NCBI RefSeq assembly: GCF_010091925.1
Contig: NZ_WVID01000014.1
Coordinates: 176,862 to 240,861, forward strand
DNA from: Nostoc sp. B(2019)
GTDB lineage: Bacteria > Cyanobacteriota > Cyanobacteriia > Cyanobacteriales > Nostocaceae
Direction of reading: 5' to 3'
Length of the DNA stretch: 64,000 nt
A program made the position numbers and the translations under genes. Positions 46,601 through 56,705 of the stretch are shown here, in pieces; the stretch's first letter is position 1; every line of letters starts with the position of its first letter. The notes below the pieces were generated by a model. That model was not told the origin of the DNA. It made no database searches and saw nothing but the letters and a program-made list of their open reading frames with translations.

Positions 46601-49309
46601 CATGGCAATACTCCTTTATCTGCTTTTGGATATGTTGTTTACGGATCAATACTCTGCGGAGTGATCGGAGACATCGAAACTGGCTATAAATTTGGCAAAC
46701 TGTCTGAAAGTCTTTTGTCTAAGTTCCACATTAAAACTGTTACAGCTAAGATACTTGTGACATTTAATGCCAATATCAGACATTGGAAGGAGCATACCAG
46801 AGAAGCATTAAAACCCTTGCATGAAGCTTATTCAGATGGACTGGAAACAGGAGATTTAGAATTTGCAGCCTTTTCCCTTCTGGCTTATTCTTACTATTCA
46901 TATTTCATCGGTAGAGAATTAACAGAACTGACACAGGAGCTCACAATCTACAGCAATGCCATTGCTCAAACCAAGCAAGAGAGAATGTTTCATTGGCACG
47001 CTATCTATTGTCAGAGCGTCTTGAATTTGCTAGGAAATGTAGAAAACCCCTGTCGTTTAATCGGTGAAGCTTACGACGAGGAGAAAATGCTACCGATTCA
47101 ACTTAAAGCCAAGGATGGAGTCGGACTTTTATATTTATATTTCAGCAAACTACATCTTTTTTACCTATTTCAGAACTTTCCTCAAGCAGTTGAAGTTGCT
47201 ATCTTAGCAGAAAAGTATTTAGATGCTGGTACAGGACAAATAGTCGTTCCTCTTTTCCATTTTTACAATTCTTTGATTTGGCTAGCAGTTTACGATAATT
47301 GCGATGAATCTGAACAAAAACAAATCTTGACAAAGGTAGCTACTATTCAGGAAAAGATGCAGCATTGGGCAAATCATGCTCCAATGAATTATTTGCATAA
47401 GTTCTATTTAGTGGAGGCAGAACTGTATAGGGTTCTTGGTAGATATGTAGAGGCAATGGAATTGTACGATCGCGCTATTTCCCTTGCTCAAGAACATGAG
47501 TACATTAATGAAGAAGCTCTAGCTAACGAACTTGCTGGTAAATTCTATCTAGAGTGGGGCAAACAGAAGATTGCACAAACATATCTAATTGATGCTTACT
47601 ATAGCTACGTTCGTTGGGGTGCTAAAGCCAAAGTTGACGATTTAGCAAAACGTTATCCCCAGTTACTTGCTTCTATACTCCAGCAAGAAAACCTGAGCTT
47701 CCATTCCAGCGATAAAAGCACTTCTCTCAATAGCCTATCCTTATCTACTACCCTAAGCAATCAACAAACTATTATTGGCTCCAAGACGAGCATTTCCGAC
47801 TCTCTAGATTTAGCAGCATTCGTCAAAGCATCTCAAGCACTCTCTGGAGAAATTGAGCTTGAACGACTGCTTTCTACTTTAATGAAAGTTGTGATGGAGA
47901 ACGCGGGAGCTTCTAAATGCGCTCTGATTTTGAGCGAAGGTAATAACTTAGATTTAACCATTACTGTAGTTAGTTCAAGTTCAACTTCTACAGAGTTCCC
48001 ATCAACTTCTTTAGAGTCAAGTGACGATGTTCCTATTACTTTAATTAACTACGTCAAACGCACTAGGGATATCTTTGTCATTGATGATGTAACGGCTGTT
48101 GCATCTTTCGCAGTTGATAGCTATATTATTCGTGAAAAACCCAAGAGTTTGTTAGCTATACCTATTATCAATCAAGGGAAATTGATTGGTATTATTTACC
48201 TAGAAAATAATCTAACTACAGGAGCATTTACACGCGATCGCGTTGAAGTTCTCAAGCTCCTCACTACCCAAGCAGCAATCTCTCTAGAAAATGCCATTCT
48301 CTACAAAAATTTGGCACAAGCTAAGGAAAACTTAGAAGAATACAACCATACGCTAGAGGAAAGAGTTGAGGTAAGAACACAAGAACTCAACGACAAAAAT
48401 CAATGCTTACAGCAAGCACTGGAGGAATTGCAACGCACCCAAACCCAATTAATTCAAAGTGAAAAAATGTCTTCATTAGGGCAAATGGTGGCGGGAATTG
48501 CCCATGAAATTAATAACCCTATCAACTTTATTCATGGCAATATTACTCATGCTAGTGAATATGTCCAAGATTTGCTGGATTTGATTACTGTTTATCAGCA
48601 GGAATACCCCCATCCTTCACCTTTAGTTGAGGATAAAGTGGTGGAAATAGACATGGATTTTTTAGCAGAAGACCTGCCAAAAACTTTAGCTTCAATGAAG
48701 CTTGGCAGTTCGCGCATCCGAAATATTGTTTTGGGCTTACGCAACTTCTCTCGCCTAGATGAATCTGAGATGAAACCTGTAGATATTCATGAGGGTATCA
48801 ACAATACCTTGATGATTTTGCAGCACCGACTCAAGGCAAAGAGCGATTACCCAGAAATTGAGGTCATCAAAGAATACGGACAATTGCCAGAAGTTACTTG
48901 CTACGCTGGTCAACTCAATCAGGTATTTATGAATATTCTGAGTAATGCGATCGATGCTTTGGAGAATTCAGTAGTCGGTAGCCAGTGCTTAGTCCTCAAT
49001 GGAAAAACAACGGATAATGGACAACGAACAATTGACAATGCCACAATTCGTATTTTTACTGAATTAACAAATTCAAATACTGTAAAAATTCGGTTTGCTG
49101 ATAACGGTTCTGGGATGACAGAAGCGGTGAAGCAGAAAATCTTTGACCCATTTTTTACCACTAAATCGGTAGGAAGTGGTACGGGATTAGGGTTGTCAAT
49201 TAGCTATCAGATTGTCGTGGATAAGCACAAGGGTAGTTTAACTTGTGATTCCACATTAGGAAGGGGGACTGAGTTCGTGATTGAGATACCGATGCATTTT
49301 GAATATTAA
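43643..49309 (+). CDS. Trifunctional Ser/Thr kinase - AAA-type ATPase - GAF - histidine kinase
   Basis: A 1888-residue signalling protein of the HstK-type family of filamentous cyanobacteria. Order of parts: Ser/Thr kinase (about 10-290) with catalytic loop [17 protein letters not shown] in place of DFG and [16 protein letters not shown]; ATPase (about 315-600) with Walker [13 protein letters not shown] and Walker [12 protein letters not shown]; a long helical repeat region (about 750-1390); GAF (about 1440-1590); coiled coil; and histidine kinase with the H-box [35 protein letters not shown] and GTGLGLSIS. The insert DAYGGLRLR just before the catalytic loop is coded by a dispersed palindromic repeat, and [20 protein letters not shown] in the HATPase by tandem-repeat-like DNA. 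No receiver domain is attached. Confidence 0.93.
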   Translation: MSVVFDTLYVLPGYRITEQIYSGSKTLVYRCIKEQDQKSVIIKLMRNEYPTFVEIAQFRNQYTITKNLDIPGIVKPYSLENYRNGYALVMEDFGGISLQDWRLGDKGKEGNPVSLSEFFYIAIKVASTLEELHRDAYGGLRLRIIHKDIKPANILINPTTGEIRLIDFSIATLLPREIQSLTNPNVLEGTLAYISPEQTGRMNRGIDYRTDFYSLGVTFFELLTGQLPFTPTDPMELIYCHIAKEPLKASLISSNIPPILSNIISKLMAKNAEDRYQSALGLKHDLEVCQNQWQETGNIAPFELGFRDISDRFVIPEKLYGRQREVENLLAAFGRVTGGVTEMILVAGFSGIGKTAVVNEIHKPIVRQRSYFIKGKFDQFQRDIPLSGLVQAFRDLIGQILSETNAQIEQWKVKILSALGTQTQVITDVIPELEQIIGKQPPVAELSGIAAQNRFNLLFQRFIQVFTTKGHPLVIFLDDLQWADTTSLKLIQLLMGENTSSSFSNEIDKLAEAKGGLLFIGAYRDNEVSKAHPLYLTLQEIEKTGATINTITLSPLNQGDLNHLIADSLRCPEVFAVSLTQMVFAKTQGNPFFSLQFLKSLSDDKLITLNLDLGHWQYNITKIKELALTDDVVEFLAIQIEKLPLNTQKVLKFAACIGNHFDLKNLAIIHEKSVVDTASDLWQALLEGLVLPHAEGYKFFPEDGKNQQAIVNLKESTQLPITSFHLPKYKFVHDRVQQAAYSLIPEDQKKLIHLKIGLLLLSNIPIAEQEEKIFELVNQFNIAVEFIPNQDKRDELATMNLIAGRKALASTAYPAAIKYLTTGIELLTSGDSWQRKYELTLALHETAAEAAYLAGDFEQTEQLAEVVLVRAKTLLEKVKVYEVKLKVCGAQNQALAAVNTALAFLKLLEVDFPENPSQYDVQLAMAEITSNLSGRRIEDLIDLPEMTQTQPLAVMHILSNATVFAYAVSPEFLPLIVLKQIILSVKHGNTPLSAFGYVVYGSILCGVIGDIETGYKFGKLSESLLSKFHIKTVTAKILVTFNANIRHWKEHTREALKPLHEAYSDGLETGDLEFAAFSLLAYSYYSYFIGRELTELTQELTIYSNAIAQTKQERMFHWHAIYCQSVLNLLGNVENPCRLIGEAYDEEKMLPIQLKAKDGVGLLYLYFSKLHLFYLFQNFPQAVEVAILAEKYLDAGTGQIVVPLFHFYNSLIWLAVYDNCDESEQKQILTKVATIQEKMQHWANHAPMNYLHKFYLVEAELYRVLGRYVEAMELYDRAISLAQEHEYINEEALANELAGKFYLEWGKQKIAQTYLIDAYYSYVRWGAKAKVDDLAKRYPQLLASILQQENLSFHSSDKSTSLNSLSLSTTLSNQQTIIGSKTSISDSLDLAAFVKASQALSGEIELERLLSTLMKVVMENAGASKCALILSEGNNLDLTITVVSSSSTSTEFPSTSLESSDDVPITLINYVKRTRDIFVIDDVTAVASFAVDSYIIREKPKSLLAIPIINQGKLIGIIYLENNLTTGAFTRDRVEVLKLLTTQAAISLENAILYKNLAQAKENLEEYNHTLEERVEVRTQELNDKNQCLQQALEELQRTQTQLIQSEKMSSLGQMVAGIAHEINNPINFIHGNITHASEYVQDLLDLITVYQQEYPHPSPLVEDKVVEIDMDFLAEDLPKTLASMKLGSSRIRNIVLGLRNFSRLDESEMKPVDIHEGINNTLMILQHRLKAKSDYPEIEVIKEYGQLPEVTCYAGQLNQVFMNILSNAIDALENSVVGSQCLVLNGKTTDNGQRTIDNATIRIFTELTNSNTVKIRFADNGSGMTEAVKQKIFDPFFTTKSVGSGTGLGLSISYQIVVDKHKGSLTCDSTLGRGTEFVIEIPMHFEY
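44043..44071 (+). repeat. 29-bp palindromic dispersed repeat inside the kinase gene
   Basis: The unit begins GCGATGCCTACGGCGGGC and ends TACGCCTACGC. A second copy differing at two positions lies in intergenic DNA at 59493-59521. In the coding frame it gives [10 protein letters not shown]. This is one of the short palindromic repeats dispersed in Nostoc-type genomes. Confidence 0.75.
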
Positions 49310-49342
49310 GAATTTTGCCAGAAGTCTAGTCAAATGGCTAAG

Positions 49343-50737
49343 CTAGAGGGCGGATGTAGTTTCCATATTTACTAGAGAATCTTGAAGCGCACGCTGGTCT
49401 GTAATGACCATCTTGACCCCATTTCCAGGTGCAAGGGTCATACCTCGGCGCTGGGGTCGCTCTGGTTTGTGATCTGCCAGCCTCAGTTGATAATTTGACA
49501 AGATAGTTGCTAATACTAGCTTCATTTCAAAGACAGCTAAAGCCTCACCAATACAGCGTCGGACACCGCCGCCAAAAGGCAGAAATTCATAAGGAGAAAA
49601 TTGGCGTTCTAGAAAGCGCTCTGGCTTAAACTGCTTCGGTTCTGGATATAAATCTTCACGGTGATGAGTAAGATAAATGCAGCCTTGCATTACCGTACCA
49701 GGTTCTAACGAATATCCCAGTAGTTCAACAGATTCTTGCACTACTCTGGGCAACGTGAACATTGCTACGGGGTGAATACGCAAAGTTTCATTGCAGACGG
49801 CGGTGAGATAAGGCAGCCGATAAATGCTCATAGGGTCTTTTGAATCACCCAGAGTATCTAATTCCTGGAACAATTTTTCACCTACTTCTGGCAAATAATG
49901 AATCCAATACAATGCCCATGCGATCGCTGTGGCTGTAGTTTCATTTCCGGCAAGCATCAGAGTCATCAACTCATCGCGCAACTCTTGATCCGTCATTGTG
50001 TTACCTGCTTCATCTTGAGCGAACATCAACAACGAGAGGATATCGATACGGTCTAAATCTGGATGCTCTCGGCGTTCGGCAATTTCTGCGTAGAGCAGTT
50101 CATCAAGTTGTCGTCGATCATGTAGAAACTTTCCCCAAGGACTCCAAACTCCTAAATCTTTTTGTAAGAAAGAGAACAAGAGTAAGCTAGACATGAGTGG
50201 CGACCGAAATACATCCGACATCAACACCGTAAATAGATGCTTAAGTCTTTGACAACGTTCTCCCTCATGCAAACCAAATACAGTTTGTAACATGACTTGC
50301 AGGGATATCTCTTGTGTGATATCACGAGCTAAGAAGGGTTGATTTTTGGGTAACTGACTCAAGACTTTATCAGTTAGATTACAGATTTGCTGCCCATAGA
50401 CTTGCATCCGTTCTCCATGAAAGGAGGGTGTCACAAGTTGTCGTTGTCGTTTGTGTTGCTCGCCGTTCAGTAAGAGCATTGAATTGTCACCGACTAAGGG
50501 ATGCATAACACTGTTCGCCTTACCGAGGGCAGCAAATTTCTTGCGATCGCCACTTAAAAGTTTCTGGATTGCCTGGGGATTGTTCACGAATACTACAGTA
50601 TCCCCAAAACCAACTATCTCAGCAGTGAAAATGTCAGGATATTCCTGAACTGCGCTTTCCAAATAGCCTACTGGATCAAAAACCCACTGGAGTTTCTGTA
50701 CAAAAGAAGAGGTTTTGAGAGTATTTGGTAGTTTCAT
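49343..50737 (-). CDS. Cytochrome P450, CYP110-like
   Basis: A 464-residue soluble-type heme monooxygenase. The heme-binding loop is FLPFGGGVRRCIGEALAVFE (Cys ligand), the I-helix is LAGNETTATAIAWALY (acid-alcohol pair replaced by Glu-Thr as in many P450s), and the K-helix ETLRIHP (Glu-x-x-Arg) is intact. CYP110 enzymes of Nostocales hydroxylate fatty acids or terpenes. The gene lies 49 nt downstream of a UbiA-family prenyltransferase gene on the same strand, suggesting both act on one product, perhaps a prenylated or terpenoid compound. It is convergent with the big kinase gene. Confidence 0.92.
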   Translation of the reverse strand: MKLPNTLKTSSFVQKLQWVFDPVGYLESAVQEYPDIFTAEIVGFGDTVVFVNNPQAIQKLLSGDRKKFAALGKANSVMHPLVGDNSMLLLNGEQHKRQRQLVTPSFHGERMQVYGQQICNLTDKVLSQLPKNQPFLARDITQEISLQVMLQTVFGLHEGERCQRLKHLFTVLMSDVFRSPLMSSLLLFSFLQKDLGVWSPWGKFLHDRRQLDELLYAEIAERREHPDLDRIDILSLLMFAQDEAGNTMTDQELRDELMTLMLAGNETTATAIAWALYWIHYLPEVGEKLFQELDTLGDSKDPMSIYRLPYLTAVCNETLRIHPVAMFTLPRVVQESVELLGYSLEPGTVMQGCIYLTHHREDLYPEPKQFKPERFLERQFSPYEFLPFGGGVRRCIGEALAVFEMKLVLATILSNYQLRLADHKPERPQRRGMTLAPGNGVKMVITDQRALQDSLVNMETTSAL

Positions 50738-50786
50738 CTAAATCTTTTATTGCGTAACACTAGTGTTAGAGAATTTTGTAAGAAAG

Positions 50787-51686
50787 TTAAAGAATAACGA
50801 TCGCACTAGCTAAGACAAGGCAAAACCAGTAGGTTAACAGCATGTAGGTATGATGATCTGCCTGTGGATTGCGATAAAGCATAATTCTAGCCGCAATAAT
50901 CCAGCAGAGTACTGTGAGTCCAAGTTCACATACTAAGACATTCAAAGTATTTCCCGCAGGCATCATCAGTACTAAATGGATTACAAGTGGTAAAAATGTA
51001 AAGCCCACACATAGTATGACTCGGCTTGCTGTTTCTCCAATCACCATCGGCAACGTCTTGCGACCAATGGCGCGATCGCCTTCCATGTCACGAAAATCCT
51101 GAACAGCGACTAGTGTAGTCCAGAAAACTCCCATCATGAATATCCAGCGCCAAGCGATCGGTGTAATTGGTGTGACTATTTCCCATGCTGCGGCAAGTTC
51201 TGCAACTGCGCCAACTCCGATTACAAGACCTTTGGTAAACCAATTCTTATCCCAACCGGCGAAGTGATATAAGAAGGTAAATAGTTGCCATAGCAATGCC
51301 CATTCTAAAACTCCAAACCACAGTCCTATTAATGAGAATGCAATCTGGCTACAAGCCAACCTGATTATAGCTCCATGATATGAAACAGCTCCGGTTACAA
51401 GTGGGCGATCAGGCTTATTAATCCGATCCTCATCTATGCCGATGATTTGGTTGGCGATACAAAATGATAAGATGAACAACAAAAAATAGATAAAGCCACG
51501 TTCTAACGCCAAGAGCAACTCACCAAAAGATGATTGGCTGTTCTTCCAGGCGGCTATTATAAACAGCAGTGCAGGTAATATCGTAGTGGAATAATCGCGC
51601 TTGATGAATAGCCAAATCAGGTATGGTTCGCGAATCAGGCTACTACTAAATTGTGTCCAAACCTGAAACTTTGCATTATTGATCAT
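50787..51686 (-). CDS. UbiA-family membrane prenyltransferase
   Basis: A 299-residue protein with about eight hydrophobic helices. Both Asp-rich motifs are present: IGIDEDRINKPDRPLVTG (first) and QDFRDMEGDRAIGRKTLP (second). They bind the magnesium-diphosphate of an isoprenoid donor. UbiA members prenylate quinone, chlorophyll or heme precursors, and a few are membrane terpene cyclases. Its pairing with a P450, away from quinone or pigment genes, favours a specialised metabolite. The first motif has IDEDR rather than the usual NDxxDxxxD spacing start, so the exact type is uncertain. Confidence 0.85.
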   Translation of the reverse strand: MINNAKFQVWTQFSSSLIREPYLIWLFIKRDYSTTILPALLFIIAAWKNSQSSFGELLLALERGFIYFLLFILSFCIANQIIGIDEDRINKPDRPLVTGAVSYHGAIIRLACSQIAFSLIGLWFGVLEWALLWQLFTFLYHFAGWDKNWFTKGLVIGVGAVAELAAAWEIVTPITPIAWRWIFMMGVFWTTLVAVQDFRDMEGDRAIGRKTLPMVIGETASRVILCVGFTFLPLVIHLVLMMPAGNTLNVLVCELGLTVLCWIIAARIMLYRNPQADHHTYMLLTYWFCLVLASAIVIL

Positions 51687-52411
51687 AATAATTAAATCCT
51701 TAGTAAACCAAGTCTGATGATGAGTTTTAGCTACAACACAAATTATTCACATAATATCTAGCTTATGTGAATAAATATTAATTAAAATCTGCAATTCAAT
51801 TGGGGGGAAATACAATATCACACCAAATTTTAAACAGGACATTAATTACATTTTCGCCGCTGTTTTTGGTATTTAAACTTAGGTGTATGTTCCCAATATT
51901 AATTAATAATTGTTCAATACTTTCTTTAAAAAAATATCCGTAGTTACACGTAATTAAAAAATATTACAAAAAAAATGTTACGTCTATGCAAATTCATGAT
52001 AAATACTGATGACAATTTTAAAAAGTGCAATAACATTTAGTGCCAACGCTAATTAGCTAAAAAGGCAAGGGTATTAATAACTAATTACAAACAGTTCAGT
52101 CCGTAATTTTATGTATTATGCAGCAGCTAATGCGCGTCATAAGATTTACACTGGGAGAGTAGGCAAACTAGAGCCAGAATTGACGCCGCATTTCCCAAAC
52201 AGTCCGAAATTGAAAACTATATCTGCTGTTGAAAATTCTCAAAAATTGCCTCTGCGGCTTATGCCTATCATTACTTTCGTTATCTAAATCTTTGCAACGG
52301 CGAGTCTAGTGAGGAAAAATAAGTAATTTTCTGGACAAATCTAGCTATTGCTAGATGCTGTAATTCTGTTAAAAGCTATAATCTACAACTGTTGAACAGA
52401 GAGATTAACTT
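51687..52411. other. Intergenic region with a frameshifted small ORF
   Basis: About 725 bases between divergent genes. The left 420 bases are AT-rich without a gene. The right part holds the broken small ORF at 52111-52322, then the promoter region of the next gene. Confidence 0.5.
52111..52322 (+). pseudogene. Small protein gene with a one-base frameshift
   Basis: From ATG 52111 the frame reads MYYAAANARHKIYTGRVGKL then EPELTPHFPNSPKLKTISAV and ENSQ. At an A5 tract near 52242 the coding look moves to another frame, reading KIASAAYAYHYFRYLNLCNG then ESSEEK and TAA at 52320-52322. One extra A would join the two into a 70-residue protein. It may be a decayed gene, a sequencing error or a slippery site. 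I do not recognise the family. Confidence 0.45.
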
Positions 52412-53746
52412 GTGGATGCCATACTAGAGCGATCGCACGAACTAAAACAAGCCTTAGTAGATTTTGTCCTAGACACAGAGGGGGAACTAGCACAAGCACT
52501 GGAAACCTATGCAGCGAAACAGTTACGTCGTGGAAGTGGTGATAGCACACAGCAGGACTTAATTATTGATAGCTTTCTCACAGAAGGAAAAGTCAATGAG
52601 CAGTCACCACTAGAGTTATTTGCACAAAGCAATCCCAATTTATTAGAGAGCGATCGCAACCTGATCAACAGCTGGCATCGTAGTTTTATTGGCTTATTTA
52701 CCATAGCTAACACCCTACCTGATGGCTTTGAGTTAACGAACTGGCTCACAGACAAACACTACATTGTCAAGCCAAACAATGCCAAAACACTACAGGAAAT
52801 ATCTCGGTTAAAAGTAGGAGAAATCATTTTAACTCGTATTTCTCCCGTTACCGATAGCTATTGGATGTTTTCTGGCCCCTACACACTAATGGGTAAATTG
52901 GGTAAACCAAAACTTGCTGTAGCAATTGGTAATTTCAAAGATAACTATAAAAGTAATCTTTACAGCGATGCTCCAGACTTGCTAGAAGAAGCTTGGCAGT
53001 CAGTAGTAAAATACCATCAACAGTTTGTTGACTTTTTTGGCGCTGATGAAATCACATTATCTGGTTATCAGCTTAATAAAAAAATAGCTGAATTCCAAGA
53101 ATTAATCACTGAGAAACAATTGGCAGATGCAGGAATTGATCCATCCAAATCCCTGGCTGAAGTGGCAGAAGCAGCTGGCATTAGAGATGAGGAAATCAAA
53201 GCAGCAGCAGAAGAATTTGGTGCTGACTCAAAGACAGTTTCTCAAATGTTTAATAGCAAAAGTGGCAATAGTAAAATGGTGATGCCAAAGGTTGATTTAC
53301 CTGCCGAACTCAAGAAAGCAGAACAGGTAACAGCTCTTTCTCATCCTCGTTGGGGACAAATGTTTTTACCAACATACAGTAAGATCCAAGCAATTTTATC
53401 AGCAGAAGACTGGCAAAGCGTTGAGGGTGCTGAAAAATTAATTCGCTACTACCTCGAAGATAAAAGTATTAATGCCTTTATCTGGCATCGATTAGCGCAA
53501 CAGTATCCAACTCAGTTAGAAAAGGTGTTGCAGACATTTCTACAACGTCCAGAGTTTCGCCTTGAAACTGACTTAGACGCACTTTTGCAAGAATTCCACA
53601 AACCCATCGAGCCGGAATTACCAGAAATTGCCAGTGTCCCCATACATCTGCATAACTTATTTCAAGAAGCTTTAGCAGAAGTGAACAAATCTAAGCCTAA
53701 GAGTAAAGGGCAACAAAAGCCAGCAAAGGGTTTTCAACGAAGTTAA
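52412..53746 (+). CDS. Uncharacterised soluble protein (444 aa)
   Basis: A GTG-started protein (VDAILERSHELKQALVDFVL), acidic and without membrane segments. It has two parts: about 1-225 with FVLDTEGELAQALETYAAKQ and LLESDRNLINSWHRSFIGLF, and about 225-440 with LAEVAEAAGIRDEEIKAAAE (HTH-like helices), LSHPRWGQMFLPTYSKIQAI and a Lys-rich tail. The HTH-like stretch might contact nucleic acid, but that is weak. The length and codon use are normal for a real gene. The family is not recognised. Confidence 0.75.
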   Translation: MDAILERSHELKQALVDFVLDTEGELAQALETYAAKQLRRGSGDSTQQDLIIDSFLTEGKVNEQSPLELFAQSNPNLLESDRNLINSWHRSFIGLFTIANTLPDGFELTNWLTDKHYIVKPNNAKTLQEISRLKVGEIILTRISPVTDSYWMFSGPYTLMGKLGKPKLAVAIGNFKDNYKSNLYSDAPDLLEEAWQSVVKYHQQFVDFFGADEITLSGYQLNKKIAEFQELITEKQLADAGIDPSKSLAEVAEAAGIRDEEIKAAAEEFGADSKTVSQMFNSKSGNSKMVMPKVDLPAELKKAEQVTALSHPRWGQMFLPTYSKIQAILSAEDWQSVEGAEKLIRYYLEDKSINAFIWHRLAQQYPTQLEKVLQTFLQRPEFRLETDLDALLQEFHKPIEPELPEIASVPIHLHNLFQEALAEVNKSKPKSKGQQKPAKGFQRS

Positions 53747-54218
53747 CAGATATATACAAAACTTCACCTCACTCGCTCAAGATTATAAACGGAGTATCTA
53801 TTCCGAAATATGGCATCTAAGATTGGGATAGTATAATTGATAACACTATTGTCCATAACTAAATTCGGATAGTGTATCTGGCGTATGCTCTCCACAATCT
53901 ATGATGACAAAAGAATCTATGCGTGAGATAAAGCCTTGGACTACTTTTGTAGTAGTCATAGTATCTATATATTGCAACTTCAATAGGCGTTTACAATCTT
54001 GAACAGTTCTTAAACACTGTCTGTATGATAGATACTATGCCTGCTATCAGTAAACATTGTAAGCAGCCCCTTTAACTGGGTGTCTCATAGCAGATGGGCT
54101 TTTTTCCCATTAGAAATGTCACAAAATTCAAAAATCTGCATGACACTATCAAATGCCATTTGATACACCTCCAAATCTCTACGATTCTTTATTCTCTTGC
54201 CATCTCCCCCACTCTCTT
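53747..54218. other. Intergenic region between convergent genes
   Basis: About 470 bases. A possible terminator for the upstream plus-strand gene is AGCCC near 54065 pairing with GGGCT before TTTTTT at 54100. A 33-codon frame from 53901 (MMTKESMREIKPWTTFVVVI) is too short to support. Nothing else was seen. Confidence 0.45.
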
Positions 54219-55985
54219 CTAACCTTCCAGTGTCCGCACATAAACTATCTGACCTTGAGCATCATAGAGAAACAAGGGTAAGTTAGCATTTTCACTAATT
54301 ACGGCTAGCGCTTCCCGTAAAGTTTGTAAGTGATTGGTAAGGTCAACAGAAGTAGTTAGGTTCTCAGAATAAGAATTTGCTAAGCTATTTTGGATTACTT
54401 GGTCATACTCAGGAGTTAACCGGACAATAATTCCTTCGTTGTCTATGCTAAAGGTGCAAATCTGAACCCCATTAATACAAGTTGTATCTAGGTCAGCGCG
54501 GGTTTGTTGCAAATTACTAGTAACTTGTAGTTTCTCTTGTGCTTGTTTGAGGGAAACTGAGTAAGGTTCGATGAGAGTCTGAGCTTGACTGTAGTAAAAG
54601 CTATCGCGAGATATCTGTTTAGCAGTTTGTAAAGCTTGCTCCCAGTATGTAGCCGCTGCTTGCCATTGATTTTGTTGCTGATATGCTTTGGCTTGATTGG
54701 CAGTGCTGACAGCTTGTTGGTAGGTTTTGGCAGCGAATTGTTCTTTAGTAGCGCGATCGCGTGCTGCTGTGAGTTTCGGTTTATAATCTGCTAGCAGCTT
54801 TTGTGCTTCTTGATAACCAGGGCTAGTCTGGGGAATAACATTCAAAGCATTAATTGCTACCTGCCAAGTAGACTGTACCTTTTGCCAATCATTCAAAGAT
54901 TTAGCAGTGGCTTCCCGGTTGGCGGCTGCATTGGCTACAGCTTTTGCTGCTGTGAGTTTTTTCAGCCATTTTTCTGCAACGAGCATCTGCTGATTTACAG
55001 TGTGCAATTTGACACGATAATCCAGCAATTTCGCTTGCACTAATCCATAGAGTTCACTGTTGGGACTTACAGCCTCTAATGGTGCGATCGCCTGTCGCCA
55101 TAAATGTTGTCTAGCTTGTAATTCCTCTAAACTATATGCAGGAGTTTGAATTTTTTGTGCTGCTATGGATGCAGTCTGCAAAGCCTTGACTACCTGGTTA
55201 ATTTTTTCGACCCGCCCTGACAAATTTGCTTTTAGTTCTTCTGCTTGCTGGTAATGAGGCGACCAACGGGGAACCTGTTTCAGGGCTACACTGGCCGCTT
55301 GAAGTCTCTGTTGCACTGCTAACAATTCATTTTCCGACTTGGCGCGGCGCGTCAACTGCTGGGATTCGGTTTTTAATTGCTCAGCAATTTTGACTTCCTT
55401 ACACTCAGACATCACACAAGGACGAGTCAGAAAGTAAGCACCGCCAGCTAAGACTACAACTCCCAGCACTACACCCAGCATAATAGGTTTAACTTGACGT
55501 GCTGGCTGAAAAGCCGACAAATCCGGCGCACCCACAAACGGGTCAAATAGTTCCTCTTCCTCAGTCTCATCAATAGGTGGCGATGAAGAGACGGGAGAGA
55601 TGATGGGAAAAGCAGAGGGGGGAAAGAGTAATTGTGCACTTACTTCTCCTACTTCTTCACTCTTCCACTCTTCCACTCTCTCATTCTCCTTCTGCACCGT
55701 TAAAAAACGTTTGGCATAAGGAAGTTTTTCGCCAAAGACTCTGAGGAAACATTGCACCTGTTGCTCTCTGTGGGGTGCTAGAGACTGGAGTACTTCCTCA
55801 AGTACTGCAAAAATCATCTGAGAGTCAACTATCGTAACTGATGAATGTTGCGTTAAAATCATTAACTCGTCTTTATTGACGCCACACTTAACTTGGAATT
55901 CAACCGATGGGACTTTTACAAGCAATTGTTCCTGCAAAGTTTTGGCTAAAAGTTGTAAATCTTCCTGCTGGACTGCTACTTTCAT
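54219..55985 (-). CDS. Uncharacterised membrane-anchored protein with long helical repeats
   Basis: A 588-residue protein. Residues 1-105 form a small N-terminal domain (VAVQQEDLQLLAKTLQEQLL); 110-160 is an acidic linker partly coded by tandem-repeat-like DNA (ENERVEEWKSEEVGEVS); one membrane helix lies at about 168-188 (IMLGVVLGVVVLAGGAYFLT). The rest is a series of amphipathic helices with recurring W...I.ALN.I...SPGY..A...L units of about 65 residues, for example WRQAIAPLEAVSPNSELYGL and WQVAINALNVIPQTSPGYQE. It ends in LPLFLYDAQGQIVYVRTLEG. No enzyme motif is seen. It may be a scaffold in the envelope. Confidence 0.75.
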   Translation of the reverse strand: MKVAVQQEDLQLLAKTLQEQLLVKVPSVEFQVKCGVNKDELMILTQHSSVTIVDSQMIFAVLEEVLQSLAPHREQQVQCFLRVFGEKLPYAKRFLTVQKENERVEEWKSEEVGEVSAQLLFPPSAFPIISPVSSSPPIDETEEEELFDPFVGAPDLSAFQPARQVKPIMLGVVLGVVVLAGGAYFLTRPCVMSECKEVKIAEQLKTESQQLTRRAKSENELLAVQQRLQAASVALKQVPRWSPHYQQAEELKANLSGRVEKINQVVKALQTASIAAQKIQTPAYSLEELQARQHLWRQAIAPLEAVSPNSELYGLVQAKLLDYRVKLHTVNQQMLVAEKWLKKLTAAKAVANAAANREATAKSLNDWQKVQSTWQVAINALNVIPQTSPGYQEAQKLLADYKPKLTAARDRATKEQFAAKTYQQAVSTANQAKAYQQQNQWQAAATYWEQALQTAKQISRDSFYYSQAQTLIEPYSVSLKQAQEKLQVTSNLQQTRADLDTTCINGVQICTFSIDNEGIIVRLTPEYDQVIQNSLANSYSENLTTSVDLTNHLQTLREALAVISENANLPLFLYDAQGQIVYVRTLEG

Positions 55986-56705
55986 AGAGCTTTCCGCTGA
56001 TCTTCTGTATAGTTTTTCTGATGTTTAAGGGGAGGAAATGAACTTTTTGAGTTTGTTAAATATAGATGCACAGTTTTAACCAATCACAGCCTGAAAATCA
56101 GAACGACCAACTTTCTAACATAAATTCCGTCTTTTAACCAAAAATTAAAAGAGCAGTAATAATTGTTCGCTTCGCTACATTTTGGGTCTACTAGATGTGA
56201 AATTAAACAATCTGTCCAAAAGTAGAAATTACAAATAAAAAATGGGAATAATAAAGTTTTTGAGGATTTTAACTACATTACTTAGTGACAATTAAATTCA
56301 TAGTAGCTGCTGCCCTTCAGCTTCTAGTTGCAGAGCAGTTGTAATAGAATTATCTAAAGGTCAAAGAAACAATGCTATGTCATAAGTAGTTGCGTTCGGA
56401 GATATTACTTGTTAGAGAAGAGACAGCAAAAAAGACTATTGACTCCTACAGAGGTTTTTGACAGAAATGCTAGTTATCTTCTATGCTGGAAAATTTACTG
56501 AGGAGATTAATCACGTTTTGTTGACTTGGCACAAATAGGTTGGTTATAGAAATTAATTTGCCTCGTCTGCCGAATTCGATAAAATTGATCGATGAAAAAT
56601 CAATTTTTATAGTTGCCCAAAACTTAATTCTGTAATTAAGGTGCTGCAAAAGATTAAAGACAGCACCAAGCAAATGCTTTGAAAGTGTCAATACAAGGTG
56701 CGTCA
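55986..56705. other. Divergent intergenic region upstream of the SucC-like gene
   Basis: About 720 bases without a credible gene or repeat. It must hold the promoters of both divergent genes. Confidence 0.5.
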
